A stretch of DNA of 64,000 bases from an uncultured Opitutia bacterium (GCA_903855995.1 CAIOAN010000002.1:186001-250000), one strand, 5' to 3'. Positions 34,417 to 43,512 are shown, counted from the first letter of the stretch. A program made the numbers and translations. Notes: generated by a model not told the origin, from the sequence alone.

Positions 34417-35063
34417 TCGGACTAGCCCGCATTAAAGTCTGCGGCATCACGCGGGCCGCCGACGCCGCCTTCGCACTGGGCTTCGGTGCGGACTACCTCG
34501 GCGTAAACTGCTGGAGCGGCTCCGGGCGCTTCGTCGCCCCCGCCCAACGGGATGCATTGCTCCGGGAAATCCCGGCGAACAAGCGCGTGGCCGTCACCGT
34601 GAATCCTTCCGTCGCCGAAGCCACCGAGCTGATCGCGGAAGGCTTCGCGATCGTGCAGGTGCATTTCGACCCGCTCAAAAAAGAGTGTGATCCGGCGGCC
34701 CTCTCAGCCCGACTGGGCCCGGCCAGACTTTGGCTCGCCCCCAAGCTCGCCGATGGCGCTGAATGGCCCGCTGCGCTCATTCCCCTGGCCTCTGGGTTCG
34801 TGCATGACGCCCACGCCAAGGATGCCTTCGGCGGCACCGGCCAGAAGTCGGATTGGCATCGCTTCCAGCAACTCCTGTTGAAATACCCTCAGTCCCAGTG
34901 GATCTTGGCTGGCGGCCTGGGGCCGGAAACCATTGCCGAGGCCCGCCAGTCCGGTGCCAGCTTTTTTGACCTAAATAGTGGGGTGGAACTGTCTCCTGGG
35001 TTAAAATCTGTCGAAAAATTGTCGAACGTGTCGGATGTACTGCTTAAAATTAGCCAATCGTAA
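34413..35063 (+). CDS. trpF: Phosphoribosylanthranilate isomerase
   Basis: 216 residues, TIM barrel. Opening motif RIKVCGITRAADAAFALGFGADYLGVN includes the catalytic Cys of KVCGIT; later WILAGGLGPETIAEARQSGASFFDLNSGVELSPGLKSVEKL has the phosphate-binding loop and the final strand, where the usual D-x-x-S-G-V-E appears as DLNSGVE. It performs the Amadori step of tryptophan synthesis. It is separated from other trp genes and coupled to hemD by an ATGA overlap, an unusual pairing. The last third of the gene becomes more AT-rich than its neighbours. Confidence 0.92.
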   Translation: MIGLARIKVCGITRAADAAFALGFGADYLGVNCWSGSGRFVAPAQRDALLREIPANKRVAVTVNPSVAEATELIAEGFAIVQVHFDPLKKECDPAALSARLGPARLWLAPKLADGAEWPAALIPLASGFVHDAHAKDAFGGTGQKSDWHRFQQLLLKYPQSQWILAGGLGPETIAEARQSGASFFDLNSGVELSPGLKSVEKLSNVSDVLLKISQS

Positions 35064-35087
35064 GTCCCTTCCCCTGTTCTGAGGTCT

Positions 35088-35103
35088 TGGCACGGGGGGT
35101 GCA
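35088..35103 (+). promoter_or_regulatory. Sigma-54-type promoter of glnB
   Basis: -24 element TGGCACG (35088-35094) and -12 element TGCA (35100-35103) with the GG-to-GC distance exactly as in the consensus; only one of the strongly conserved positions differs (G for T before TGC). It lies 48 bases before the glnB start, inside the only gap in this region, and points at glnB. Confidence 0.75.
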
Positions 35104-35142
35104 TAAGTGGACTTGCTCAACCGAACGCCTAACCCAACCTAA

Positions 35143-35490
<348 letters not shown>

Positions 35491-35514
35491 GCACCCCCAG
35501 TTCGGAGCAAGCAG

Positions 35515-35542
35515 AAGGGCATCCACCAGGGTGCCCTTTTTC
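35515..35542. terminator. Terminator between glnB and the cupin gene
   Basis: Stem AAGGGCATCC / GGGTGCCCTT (one G-T pair), four-base loop, T-run after; usable by both converging genes only in the glnB direction for the T-run. Confidence 0.85.
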
Positions 35543-35548
35543 TTTGGC

Positions 35549-36064
35549 TTATTTCGCGGCGGCCTTAGCCGCGGCCTTGGCGGCCTCGCGCTGCGCCAGC
35601 ATGCCGGGCGAATTCCACTTGATGACGTGGTAGGTCGCCTGACCCTCGCCGACATTGCGGATGGCATGCTCGATATTGGCTGCCTGGAAGATAACGGAAC
35701 CGGGGCCGAGTTTGATCCATTCACCGGCGACCAGCGCCTCGACGGTGCCTTCCTTGACGATGAGTAGTTCTTCGTCGGCATGCTGATGAGCCGGATGTGG
35801 CATCTGCCCTTTGTTCAAGGACGTCACATGCATCTCGAGTTCATCCAAGGTCGCGGTGGGCGCGCGGCAGATAGTCCGGGATTCGCCGACCTTGGTCTTC
35901 TTTACGACCAGTTTCTCCCAGTCGAAGGCCGCAGAACCCATGATGGACTTCGGAGTGGCCACCGCGGCGGCGAGATGATCCGACCCAATGAAGCCGAAGA
36001 GCCCCAGGCAGACGGAAGCGGTCAGTGCGGCGACGGCGAGATCGCGACGAGTGGGGGTAATCAT
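35549..36064 (-). CDS. Exported cupin-domain protein
   Basis: 171 residues. The N terminus (TPTRRDLAVAALTASVCLGLFGFIGS) has a twin-Arg followed by a hydrophobic helix, resembling a TAT or ordinary membrane-anchor signal. The cupin fold shows the metal motif HPAHQHADEELLIVKEGTVEAL (H-x3-H-x4-E type) and the second motif FQAANIEHAIRNVGEGQATYHVI. Small cupins may be isomerases, dioxygenases or sugar binders; the metal ligands are intact. The C terminus is an Ala/Lys repeat (AAKAAAKAAAK). Divergent from the OppA-like gene with 87 bases between. Confidence 0.82.
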   Translation of the reverse strand: MITPTRRDLAVAALTASVCLGLFGFIGSDHLAAAVATPKSIMGSAAFDWEKLVVKKTKVGESRTICRAPTATLDELEMHVTSLNKGQMPHPAHQHADEELLIVKEGTVEALVAGEWIKLGPGSVIFQAANIEHAIRNVGEGQATYHVIKWNSPGMLAQREAAKAAAKAAAK

Positions 36065-36151
36065 GACAATGTCCTAGGAAAATCGCCGAGCGGAGTAAAG
36101 AGCCCATCCAGACGCCTTGCCCTCGGGTCGACCTCAGGCCTAATCTACGCC

Positions 36152-37816
36152 ATGCCTTGCCCCCGCCCCCTCTGGACGACCGTCCTGCTCGCCTTGTCGG
36201 CGTTGCTGGCGGGTTGCGGCGACGGCAAGACGACCGCCGAGAAGAAGGCGGCCGAGGGCTACCTGATCATCAATAATATGGCTGAGCCTTCCGGGCTCGA
36301 TCCGCAGACCATCACGGGACTAAGCGAGAGCCATATCATTGGAGCGCTCTTCGAAGGGCTCGTGAACTACGACGCCAAAGACCTGCACCCCATCCCGGGC
36401 GTCGCCGAGAGCTGGGCGATGTCGAAGGATGGCAAGACCTGGACGTTCCACCTGCGAGCCACCGCCCGCTGGTCCAACGGCGACCCGGTGACCTCGGCCG
36501 ACTTTCTCTTCAGTTACGAACGCATGCTCACGCCGAGTTTCGGCGCCGAGTACGCCTCGATGCTGCATAGTATCCGTGGCGCCAAGGATTTCAACACAGG
36601 CAAGAGCAAGGCTTTCCAATCCGTCGGCGTTCGCGCCCCGGACGCCCGCACGCTCGTGATCGAACTCGCGGAACCGGTTCCCTATTTCCTGCAACTTCTC
36701 TGCCACCACAGCTGGATTCCCGTGCATCCGGCGACCATCTTAAAGTATGGTCAAATGGATGCGATGAACACGCCTTGGACCCGGCCGGGCGCGATGGTGA
36801 GCAACGGCGCCTTCACCCTGGAAACATGGGAAGTCGCCCGCCGCGTCGTCGTGCGGCGGAATCCGCTCTACTGGAACGCTAAGGAAGTCTCACTCAACGC
36901 CGTCGAGTTTCGCGCCATCTCCGACCTCTTCGCCGAGGAGCGCGCCTTCCGCGGAGGCGAACTTCACATCACCGGCTCGGTACCGCCCTACAAGGTCGCC
37001 AAACTGCGCGAACAGAAAGCCCCGCAGTTGCGACTCGACCCGTTCTTTTCGACCTCCTTCGTCTGGGTCAACTGCAACATCCAGGGGGTGAAGGATGCCG
37101 ATGTCGCCGCCCGCAAGGCCCTATCGGACCCACGGGTGCGCCAGGCCCTCGGCATGGCAATCGACCGAAATCTCATCGCGGAGAAAATTCTGCGGGCCGG
37201 CGAGTCCCCCGCACTGCACTTCACCCCGCCCGGCACCGGCGGATTCCAGCCAGCCGCACACTGGCGACAAGATACGAATGAAGCGCGCCGCCTGCTCGCG
37301 GAAGCGGGCTATCCGGACGGCAAGGGCCTCCCGAAGTTCGATTACCTTTACAATACATCGGAGGGCTCGCAACTGGTGGCCCAGGCCTACCAGGAGATGT
37401 GGCGACGCGAGCTCCATGTCGAAATCTCGCTGCGGAACCTTGAGTGGAAAGTCTACCTGCAAGCGATGCACAAAGGAGAGTTCCAACTCTGCCGCGGCGC
37501 CTGGGTTGGGGATTATAACGACCCGAACACCTTTCTCGAAATGCTCATCAGCGGAAACGAGTTGAATTTCTCGCAGTGGAGCGACCCCGAATACGACCGC
37601 CTCCTCGGATTGGCCGCGCAGGAGACCAACGCGTCGCGCAGATTCGGTTATTTCCAGCAAGCGGAAGCACGCCTTATCAGCCAGGCGCCGGTCCTTCCCG
37701 TCGTCTTCAATAAGAACAAATTCCTCATCCGTCCGGAAGTCCAAGGCTGGTATCCGACCCTGCTCGACCAGCATCCTTTCACGGCGGTTAAGCTCATCCC
37801 CGCGAAAGGGGATTGA
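36152..37816 (+). CDS. Peptide ABC transporter substrate-binding lipoprotein (OppA-like)
   Basis: 554 residues from the ATG at 36152, chosen because it opens a lipoprotein signal (WTTVLLALSALLAGCGDG). The mature part is a family 5 solute-binding protein: NNMAEPSGLDPQTITGLSESHIIGALFEGLV, AESWAMSKDGKTWTFHLR, ARWSNGDPVTSADFLFSYERML, DPRVRQALGMAIDRNLI and GAWVGDYNDPNTFLEML. It binds oligopeptides or similar ligands for import or cell-wall recycling. No permease or ATPase genes are near, so it is an orphan binding protein in this window. Confidence 0.92.
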   Translation: MPCPRPLWTTVLLALSALLAGCGDGKTTAEKKAAEGYLIINNMAEPSGLDPQTITGLSESHIIGALFEGLVNYDAKDLHPIPGVAESWAMSKDGKTWTFHLRATARWSNGDPVTSADFLFSYERMLTPSFGAEYASMLHSIRGAKDFNTGKSKAFQSVGVRAPDARTLVIELAEPVPYFLQLLCHHSWIPVHPATILKYGQMDAMNTPWTRPGAMVSNGAFTLETWEVARRVVVRRNPLYWNAKEVSLNAVEFRAISDLFAEERAFRGGELHITGSVPPYKVAKLREQKAPQLRLDPFFSTSFVWVNCNIQGVKDADVAARKALSDPRVRQALGMAIDRNLIAEKILRAGESPALHFTPPGTGGFQPAAHWRQDTNEARRLLAEAGYPDGKGLPKFDYLYNTSEGSQLVAQAYQEMWRRELHVEISLRNLEWKVYLQAMHKGEFQLCRGAWVGDYNDPNTFLEMLISGNELNFSQWSDPEYDRLLGLAAQETNASRRFGYFQQAEARLISQAPVLPVVFNKNKFLIRPEVQGWYPTLLDQHPFTAVKLIPAKGD

Positions 37817-37852
37817 AGCGCCACCGCCACCGCCTACACTGTCCGCTTTCCC

Positions 37853-38368
37853 ATGCGCCTACTCGCCCTCTCCCTCCTGGCCTGCCTCGCCGCCGTCAAT
37901 GCTTCCGCCCAGGCCGACCCGCTCGCACCGGCCCGCGGCACCGGCGACGACAAGGCCTTTGCGAAACTCCGCGGCGTGAGCTTCTTCTTCATCGACGTCA
38001 CGACTTCCGACACCCGCCCCGAAGACGCCGACCTGCGCGCCGATATCCGCGACATGCTCGAACTTGAGCTCCGCCGCGCCAACATCACCCCGAAGGATTT
38101 CAGCGGGGCCACCCCCGAGACCGCCACCCCGCTGCTGACGATCGACGTCCGCCTCGATCGCGGACTCGGTCGCTATAACGCCGATGTCGTCCTTTCCGTC
38201 CGCGACAACGCTGTCATCTCCCGCAACAAGGAGGCCGTACTGGCTCAATCTTACGCCTCCTCAAAGCGCGCCATGGGCACTTCGGACAACACCCTTGGAC
38301 GCGAAGTCAAAACCCGCAGCCGCGAACTTATCCTGGAAATCATCGAAGGCCTGAAGCGCGTCAAATAA
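37853..38368 (+). CDS. Exported protein of unknown function
   Basis: 171 residues with a signal peptide (MRLLALSLLACLAAVNASAQA). The mature part has alternating strand and helix segments: GVSFFFIDVTTSDTRP, DMLELELRRANITP, TPLLTIDVRLDRGLGRYNADVVLSVRDNAV and a helical C terminus ending in EGLKRVK. No family recognised and no cysteines in the mature chain. It lies 36 bases after the OppA-like gene and 12 before the HPP gene, all on the plus strand. Confidence 0.75.
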   Translation: MRLLALSLLACLAAVNASAQADPLAPARGTGDDKAFAKLRGVSFFFIDVTTSDTRPEDADLRADIRDMLELELRRANITPKDFSGATPETATPLLTIDVRLDRGLGRYNADVVLSVRDNAVISRNKEAVLAQSYASSKRAMGTSDNTLGREVKTRSRELILEIIEGLKRVK

Positions 38369-38380
38369 GACGCCGCCTGG

Positions 38381-38890
38381 ATGGAACTCATCAAGAAAAT
38401 GCGGGGCGATGGCGGCAGCCCGCCGCCCCGCTCCTCGCTGGGCGTGATCTTCGCCACCGCGCTGGCCGCGACCTTCGTGGTAGCCGCACTTTCGCTACTA
38501 TCCCAGAAACTTGAGGTCATGATGCTGCTGGGCTCTTTCGCAGCCAGTTCGCTGATCGTCTTTGCGTACCCCGACTCCCCTTTCTCACAGCCGCGCAATG
38601 TCGTCATAGGACATCTCATCGGCGCCCTCGCCGGCCTGATTTTCCTTAAGTTCTGCGGGGCCTCCTGGTGGTGCGACGCCTTGGCCGTCGGCTCCGCGAT
38701 CGGCCTGATGAAACTGACCCGCACGGTGCACCCCCCCGCCTGCTCCAACCCGCTGATTGTCTTCGCGCTCAAGCCCGGCTGGTCGTTCCTGCTCTTCCCC
38801 ACCCTGACCGGCGCCGTGCTCATCATCGCCGTCGCGCTGGTTTATCACAACTTGCGCCGCGAAGCCCGCTGGCCCAAATACTGGTACTGA
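38381..38890 (+). CDS. HPP-family membrane protein
   Basis: 169 residues with about four membrane helices and the defining HPP motif, here LTRTVHPPACSNPLIVFAL near residue 120, plus FAYPDSPFSQPRNVVIGHLIGALAGL in the first half. HPP proteins are integral membrane proteins, some of them implicated in nitrite transport in plastids and cyanobacteria; no such role is shown here. It is followed after 5 bases by a RidA-family gene and preceded by an unknown exported protein gene, so the three may be one transcript. Confidence 0.88.
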   Translation: MELIKKMRGDGGSPPPRSSLGVIFATALAATFVVAALSLLSQKLEVMMLLGSFAASSLIVFAYPDSPFSQPRNVVIGHLIGALAGLIFLKFCGASWWCDALAVGSAIGLMKLTRTVHPPACSNPLIVFALKPGWSFLLFPTLTGAVLIIAVALVYHNLRREARWPKYWY

Positions 38891-38895
38891 TTTCC

Positions 38896-39360
38896 ATGCC
38901 CACCATCGAAGCCCGCCTTACCGAACTTGGCCTCACGCTACCGACGCCTCCCGCCGCCGCCGGCGCTTATGTCCCGGCCGTCCGCACCGGCAATCTGCTC
39001 TACCTCGCCGGCACCCTCCCGATGAAAGACGGCAAGGTGATTTCGCATGGCAAGGTCGGCCGCGAGGTCGATCTCGCCCAGGCCGCCGAGGCTGCCAAAC
39101 TTTGCACACTCAACGCCCTGGCCAACGCCAAGGCCGCCTTAGGCTCATTGGATCGCATCAGTCGCGTGGTGATGGTCAATGGCTTCGTCAATGGTATCGA
39201 TGACTTTAGCGACAGCCCCAAGGTGCTCAACGGTGCCTCGGAATTCCTGCTCCAGGTCTTCGGCGACACCGGCAAGCACGCGCGCGCCGCCGTCTCCGTC
39301 AACGGTCTGCCGTTCGGCGTCTCCGTCGAAGTTCAGATCGTGCTCGAAATCCGCGACTGA
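38896..39360 (+). CDS. RidA/YjgF-family protein
   Basis: 154 residues from the ATG at 38896; the longer open frame overlapping HPP is not gene-like. Belongs to the longer RidA subfamily (YjgH-like): GAYVPAVRTGNLLYLAGTLPMKDGK, LAQAAEAAKLCTLNALANAKAALGSLDRISRVVMVNGFVN, and GKHARAAVSVNGLPFGVSVEVQIVLEIRD, which contains the Arg and Glu of the ligand pocket. RidA enzymes deaminate reactive imines; this subgroup lacks proof of that activity. Convergent with the TonB-like gene, 6 bases apart. Confidence 0.9.
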   Translation: MPTIEARLTELGLTLPTPPAAAGAYVPAVRTGNLLYLAGTLPMKDGKVISHGKVGREVDLAQAAEAAKLCTLNALANAKAALGSLDRISRVVMVNGFVNGIDDFSDSPKVLNGASEFLLQVFGDTGKHARAAVSVNGLPFGVSVEVQIVLEIRD

Positions 39361-39366
39361 GCCCGT

Positions 39367-40164
39367 TCAGCCTTCGGACACGCCAACCTTCGGGAAATCG
39401 ATCTTGAACGTTTTCCCGGACGGCGGCTTGCCGCAATTTCCGATCTGAGAACAGGCGCGACGCACTAAGTCGACCATGTGCGTATCCTTGGGGCGATTGA
39501 GCCACCCCGAGAAACTCACATTCCCCGCCGCATCGACGGAGAGCGTGACTCCACAGCTGCCGGCACTCGCGATCGTCCCGCCTTCCGCCGCGATAATATC
39601 CGTCCATGCCGAGCGAAAACGCGCGAGCACCTCGCCGGCATAAAGCTGCTGCTCGGAGGCCGAACCCCCATCGCCGCCATTATCACCCGTGCCATAATTG
39701 CGGCCCTGCTTGACCCCGACACCAACGATGCCGCCGATCTTACCCGAGCCCGACTTGCCGCCCTTGGAATTCAGGAAATCGTTCAACGAAGCTTTCCCTG
39801 TGGCACCGCTGGAGCCGGGCTTCGTCGGCGCCTTACTCATCGGCTTGGCAGCCGGCTCGCTGTGCGCGGCTTGGTCCGCCTTCTCGCGCTCTTGCTCGAT
39901 CTTAGCGACGTCGAGTTTCTTGATATGAACCAAAGGCACGCCGAGTTTGGAGCCATCCTCCTGTCCTTTGGAGACGCCTTCGGTCTTACCGACCTGGCCC
40001 GCCCGCTTGCCCGGAATACCGTTCAAGTCGACCAGCAGAGGGTCTACCGCTTCGGTCGGCGTGCCCGCATGACGCGAAGCATACCACGAGAAGCCCACGA
40101 TCGCACCAAGGATGCCGATGTGCACCGCGATGGATCCGATAACCCCTTTGCCCTGGCCTGCCAT
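39367..40164 (-). CDS. TonB/TolA-like periplasm-spanning protein
   Basis: 265 residues: short cytoplasmic N terminus, one membrane helix (about 8-27), a long polar linker rich in Lys, Ala, Gly and Ser (about 45-170), and a C-terminal domain with DAAGNVSFSGWLNRPKD and two cysteine pairs (SCGVTL, RACSQIGNCGK). This is the layout of TonB/TolA proteins that carry proton-motive energy to the outer membrane. It begins 4 bases after the ExbD/TolR gene and completes a three-gene ExbB-ExbD-TonB-like set. The cysteines may form a disulphide. Tol versus Ton cannot be decided because tolB and pal are absent. Confidence 0.82.
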   Translation of the reverse strand: MAGQGKGVIGSIAVHIGILGAIVGFSWYASRHAGTPTEAVDPLLVDLNGIPGKRAGQVGKTEGVSKGQEDGSKLGVPLVHIKKLDVAKIEQEREKADQAAHSEPAAKPMSKAPTKPGSSGATGKASLNDFLNSKGGKSGSGKIGGIVGVGVKQGRNYGTGDNGGDGGSASEQQLYAGEVLARFRSAWTDIIAAEGGTIASAGSCGVTLSVDAAGNVSFSGWLNRPKDTHMVDLVRRACSQIGNCGKPPSGKTFKIDFPKVGVSEG

Positions 40165-40168
40165 GGTC

Positions 40169-40594
40169 TCAGCGAATTTCGGTATCGAGGCCGACTTTAA
40201 CGAGCCCCTTGGATTTCGCCGTAGACATCACGTCGATCACCTTTTGATAAGGCAGCGTCGAGTCGGCGCGGATGCGCACGACGGGCTGCTCGGCTTCTGG
40301 CAGCGCTGCGATGCCCGCGAATTCGGACTCCAGCTGGGCCAACGTCACGGTGCGATTACCGATCGCATACGAACCGTCACGGGCGATGCTGACGAAACGA
40401 TACTGCACCTTGGCGTCGGCACTCTTGCCCGCACCCTTCTCCGCCTTGGGTAGGTTGACAGCCGTCGTCTGCTCGAGCACCGGCGTGGCGATCATGAAGA
40501 TAATCAGAAGCACGAAGCACAAATCGAGCATCGGCGTGACGTTCAGCTCACTGATCACGTGGAGCCGATTGGGTCTGGAAAAAGAGCGGGTCAT
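40169..40594 (-). CDS. ExbD/TolR-family transport subunit
   Basis: 141 residues. One membrane helix near the N terminus (LNVTPMLDLCFVLLIIFMIATPVLEQTTAVNLPKA) with the functional Asp of the TPxxD motif (VTPMLDLCFVLLI), and a periplasmic domain ending RIRADSTLPYQKVIDVMSTAKSKGLVKVGLDTE. With ExbB it forms the proton-driven stator that powers the TonB-like partner. Between exbB (6 bases) and the TonB-like gene (4 bases), so the order is exbB-exbD-tonB. Confidence 0.93.
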   Translation of the reverse strand: MTRSFSRPNRLHVISELNVTPMLDLCFVLLIIFMIATPVLEQTTAVNLPKAEKGAGKSADAKVQYRFVSIARDGSYAIGNRTVTLAQLESEFAGIAALPEAEQPVVRIRADSTLPYQKVIDVMSTAKSKGLVKVGLDTEIR

Positions 40595-40600
40595 ACGCGC

Positions 40601-41449
40601 TTACTGAGCATCCTCCCAGCCGGGCAGCGCGGCCGGGGGCAGCACGGCGGCTTCCGTGACAGCGGCCGGCGGAGCAGCGCTCGCGGCGGCGGCCGCACGC
40701 AGCAGACGCTCGCGTTCCTGAGCGGCTTCAAAGTTGCGGCGAGCCTCGCCTTCGAGTTCAAGCTCGACGCGGTCGGCCAGCGAGCTCGCATAATTCTCGA
40801 GCTCGGTCGTCATGATCTTCACCTGCGTGAGCAGATAATTGTAACCAAAGGTGGCAGGAATCGCGACCAGTAGACCAAGCGTGGTGGTGACGAGCGCACC
40901 GCAGACGCCGGGAGCGAGCTGCGCGATGCTGGCCTTCTCGGTGAGCGCACCGAAAGTGACCATCACGCCCCAGACCGTGCCGAGCAAGCCAAGGAACGGA
41001 CCGCCGGACACCAGCGAGCTCAGGATCACCATCTTTTCTTCGTACTTCACCATCGTGCGCGCGATGCCGCGCTGGATCGCATTCTCGACGTGACCCATGC
41101 AAAGCGTGACGTCAGAAGGACGGACCATGCGTCCCTTGTGTCGCTGCACGGCCGAGACCGCTTCAGCGACAAGGAATTCATACGGCCCGAGGTTGGAACC
41201 ACGGGGAAAATTCAGGGCGACCACCGATGGCTCGTCGCGCAAGCGTCGCTCGAAGGCGTGATTGCGGCGGCGAAGTTCGTGCACGTCGGTCCACTTCTGG
41301 ATCATGGCACCCCAGCCGATGAAAGAGCAGACGAGCAGCACCCCGGCGACAGCGAGACCCGCGGAGTCCATCTGCTGAAAATACCAGAAGGCGCCCTTTC
41401 CGGTGTCGGCCAGCACCAGCATGAGAACAGGAGAAAGCATCGCTTTCAT
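40601..41449 (-). CDS. ExbB/TolQ-family proton channel protein
   Basis: 282 residues from the ATG at 41449; a TTG two codons earlier is less likely. Three membrane helices: about 22-42, and two after residue 140 in GGPFLGLLGTVWGVMVTFGAL and LAPGVCGALVTTTLGLLVAIPATFGYNYLL, the MotA/TolQ/ExbB core. The C terminus after 230 is a charged, Ala/Glu/Arg-rich helix followed by a low-complexity Ala/Pro tail (residues about 245-280) not found in short ExbB proteins. First gene of the exbB-exbD-tonB-like operon; divergent from the McsA-like gene. Confidence 0.93.
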   Translation of the reverse strand: MKAMLSPVLMLVLADTGKGAFWYFQQMDSAGLAVAGVLLVCSFIGWGAMIQKWTDVHELRRRNHAFERRLRDEPSVVALNFPRGSNLGPYEFLVAEAVSAVQRHKGRMVRPSDVTLCMGHVENAIQRGIARTMVKYEEKMVILSSLVSGGPFLGLLGTVWGVMVTFGALTEKASIAQLAPGVCGALVTTTLGLLVAIPATFGYNYLLTQVKIMTTELENYASSLADRVELELEGEARRNFEAAQERERLLRAAAAASAAPPAAVTEAAVLPPAALPGWEDAQ

Positions 41450-41537
41450 AGGCAATCCGCCTGCGGGTCGGCTTCAACCTGAAAAGGTTCGCTGTCGCAC
41501 TTGAACCCGTGGCGTTTCGCGTGCATGGTGGCAGGCG

Positions 41538-42032
41538 ATGATTCTCCGTCCATCATCCTGCCAAGGCTGCTCCAAGGCCGCCGCCGTGTTCGTCACCCTC
41601 GTCGCCGGGGGCAAGGCGGAGACCCATGCCTGCTGCCAGGACTGCCCGGCCGTCCAGACGGGCTCCTCCGAGGCTATCCTGCCCTCCGTGTCGCTCGGCC
41701 TCAAAATGACTGTCCCCGCCCCGCAGGGCCGTGGGAAGTGCCCCACCTGCGGCTTCCGCTGGACCGATTTCGAACGTGTCCATCGGATGGGCTGCCCCAC
41801 CTGCTACGAAACCCACGAGGCGCAGGCCCTGGCGACGATTGCCCGCATTCAACCCGGATTGGAACATCAAGGACGCCGCCCGCACGACGCCAAGGCCGAT
41901 CGGTTCGCCCTCCTGACCAAAGCCAAGAACCTCCTGAAAGCCGCCCTCAAGGAAGAAGACTACGAAACCGCGGCCGCCCTGCGCGATCAGATCATGGAGC
42001 TAGAGAGCGGCCAGGTCGAGGGGCAGAAATAA
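41538..42032 (+). CDS. McsA-like UvrB/UvrC-motif zinc protein
   Basis: 164 residues. Four CxxC-type pairs (CQGC, CCQDC, CPTC, CPTC) suggest one or two bound zinc ions, and the C terminus is a UVR motif (LLKAALKEEDYETAAALRDQIMELE), a helical hairpin shared with UvrB, UvrC and McsA. In Gram-positives McsA activates an arginine kinase; no kinase gene is next to this one. The start at 41538 gives MILRPSSCQGC directly into the first zinc pair. surE follows 4 bases later. Other frames over the same DNA are shadows. Confidence 0.82.
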   Translation: MILRPSSCQGCSKAAAVFVTLVAGGKAETHACCQDCPAVQTGSSEAILPSVSLGLKMTVPAPQGRGKCPTCGFRWTDFERVHRMGCPTCYETHEAQALATIARIQPGLEHQGRRPHDAKADRFALLTKAKNLLKAALKEEDYETAAALRDQIMELESGQVEGQK

Positions 42033-42036
42033 TCCC

Positions 42037-42807
42037 GTGAAGAAGCCCACCGCCCTGTTGACCAACGACGACGGCATCAACGCCGCGTTCCTGCACGCTT
42101 TGGTCGCCGCTTGCACCGCCCAAGGCTTTCATGTGCTCGTCGCCGCCCCCTCGGGCGAACGCAGTTGGATCGGCCGAGCCTTCAGTCGCCATCGGGAAGT
42201 AACCGTGGCCGAATACCCCAACTTAGGCGACCGTGCCTGGTCCATCGACGGCACCCCTTCGGACTGCGTCAACATCGCCCTGGGCCACCTGCTCCCGGTC
42301 AAGCCCGACGTAGTCCTCTCCGGGCTGAATATCGGCTTCAATGCCACCATGCCACTATGCCTGAGCTCGGGCACCCTCGCGGGCGCGACCGAAGGCACCG
42401 CCTGGGGCTATCCCGCCGTGGCCTGTTCGCTGGACCTTGAACAGTCGATCTTCGAACGCGTCCACCGAGCCTCGAACCTCTGCCCGCCCGAGCTTCGCCC
42501 GCATCTCGAAGCCGCCTGCCGACACGCCGCGCGCTTTGCCCACGGGCTCATCGGCCAGGCCGCCCCCGGACTCCAGGTCCACAGCCTCAACTACCCTTCC
42601 GACGTCAACGACCACACGGGTATGGAACGTAGTGTGCCTGCACTGGTCCGTCATGGCTCGTTATTCAAACGCAATGCCACCGGCTTCCAGTTCAACTGGA
42701 ACGACGGGGTTAACTTCAGCACCGACCAACAAACAGACCTCGCCGTTTTGGAGCGAGGCCTGATCAGTCACACCATCTTCGACTTCGGACGCACCGCGTC
42801 ACTCTGA
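42037..42807 (+). CDS. surE: 5'/3'-nucleotidase SurE
   Basis: 256 residues from a GTG at 42037. Metal site TNDDG at residues 9-13, APSGERSWIGRAFS, GTPSDCVNIALGHLLPVKPDVVLSGLNIGFNA with the Asn ligand, and SSGTLAGATEGTAWGYPAVACS. SurE removes phosphate from nucleoside monophosphates and acts in stress survival. The usual partner pcm is not adjacent; the McsA-like gene is just upstream and co-oriented. Confidence 0.93.
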   Translation: MKKPTALLTNDDGINAAFLHALVAACTAQGFHVLVAAPSGERSWIGRAFSRHREVTVAEYPNLGDRAWSIDGTPSDCVNIALGHLLPVKPDVVLSGLNIGFNATMPLCLSSGTLAGATEGTAWGYPAVACSLDLEQSIFERVHRASNLCPPELRPHLEAACRHAARFAHGLIGQAAPGLQVHSLNYPSDVNDHTGMERSVPALVRHGSLFKRNATGFQFNWNDGVNFSTDQQTDLAVLERGLISHTIFDFGRTASL

Positions 42808-42815
42808 CGCCCGGC

Positions 42816-43424
42816 TCAGTGAGCGTGCTCGTCGTGCTCGCCGTGGCCTTCTCCGGAAAGGAGCGCCGGCAGCAACAGGACGAGACCCGCGATGAACAGA
42901 GGCGCCCAGGATCTACGGAGATCATTGGCCGCCAGAAAGGGGTAGAAAGCAACGTAGCCGGCGAGCAAGACGGCGCCGAGGTGATTGGTGAACAGCCAGA
43001 GACCCAGCAAACCGGCGTCATTGGCGCGGCGCTGGACAAAGACTCCAAGGAAGCCCGCGAAGAACATGGCCGAAAGAATCAGGAGGAAGATGGCGAAGGG
43101 GGCCCAACCTGAGACCGCATGGTGGTGGATCTCTTCGGCCTGTTTGGCGACTTCGGCTTCGGCCGCGTGTTCCGCCTGCTCGGTGGCAGCCTTGACGTCG
43201 TAGGCCTTGCCCTTCGCCGCCGACTTAGCCTTGGCAAGAGACTTCTCCACGAGGCCGGCCTTCACTTCGGCTTCCTTCTGGTGGGCGCCAGATTCCGGGA
43301 GGGTGTGGCTCATGTACTTGAACGAGGCCACGGAGATGCCGTAGAAAATAACGGCTAGGATGAGGGCGTTGATAGCCAGACCGAGGCGGCTGAGGGGCTT
43401 GGTAAGATCCAGGGAGAAGCTCAT
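42816..43424 (-). CDS. His-rich membrane protein of unknown function
   Basis: 202 residues from the ATG at 43424 (MSFSLDLTKPLSRLG); the frame runs further upstream without gene-like sequence. A first membrane helix (about 15-38) is followed by an Ala/Lys/Glu-rich helical stretch (about 45-105, possibly coiled coil) ending in EEIHHHAVSG, then four hydrophobic helices to residue 190 and a His/Glu/Asp tail GHGEHDEHAH. The two His clusters suggest metal binding. No family recognised. It is convergent with surE (8 bases) and divergent from the HAD gene at 43513. Confidence 0.75.
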   Translation of the reverse strand: MSFSLDLTKPLSRLGLAINALILAVIFYGISVASFKYMSHTLPESGAHQKEAEVKAGLVEKSLAKAKSAAKGKAYDVKAATEQAEHAAEAEVAKQAEEIHHHAVSGWAPFAIFLLILSAMFFAGFLGVFVQRRANDAGLLGLWLFTNHLGAVLLAGYVAFYPFLAANDLRRSWAPLFIAGLVLLLPALLSGEGHGEHDEHAH

Positions 43425-43512
43425 GGTGCGAAACCGCACCGTAGGACCGCCCACCTTTCCTTCAATTCCAAACTTGGAAACCCGCCAACAGCCCGCCTGA
43501 TTAGGAACCGAC

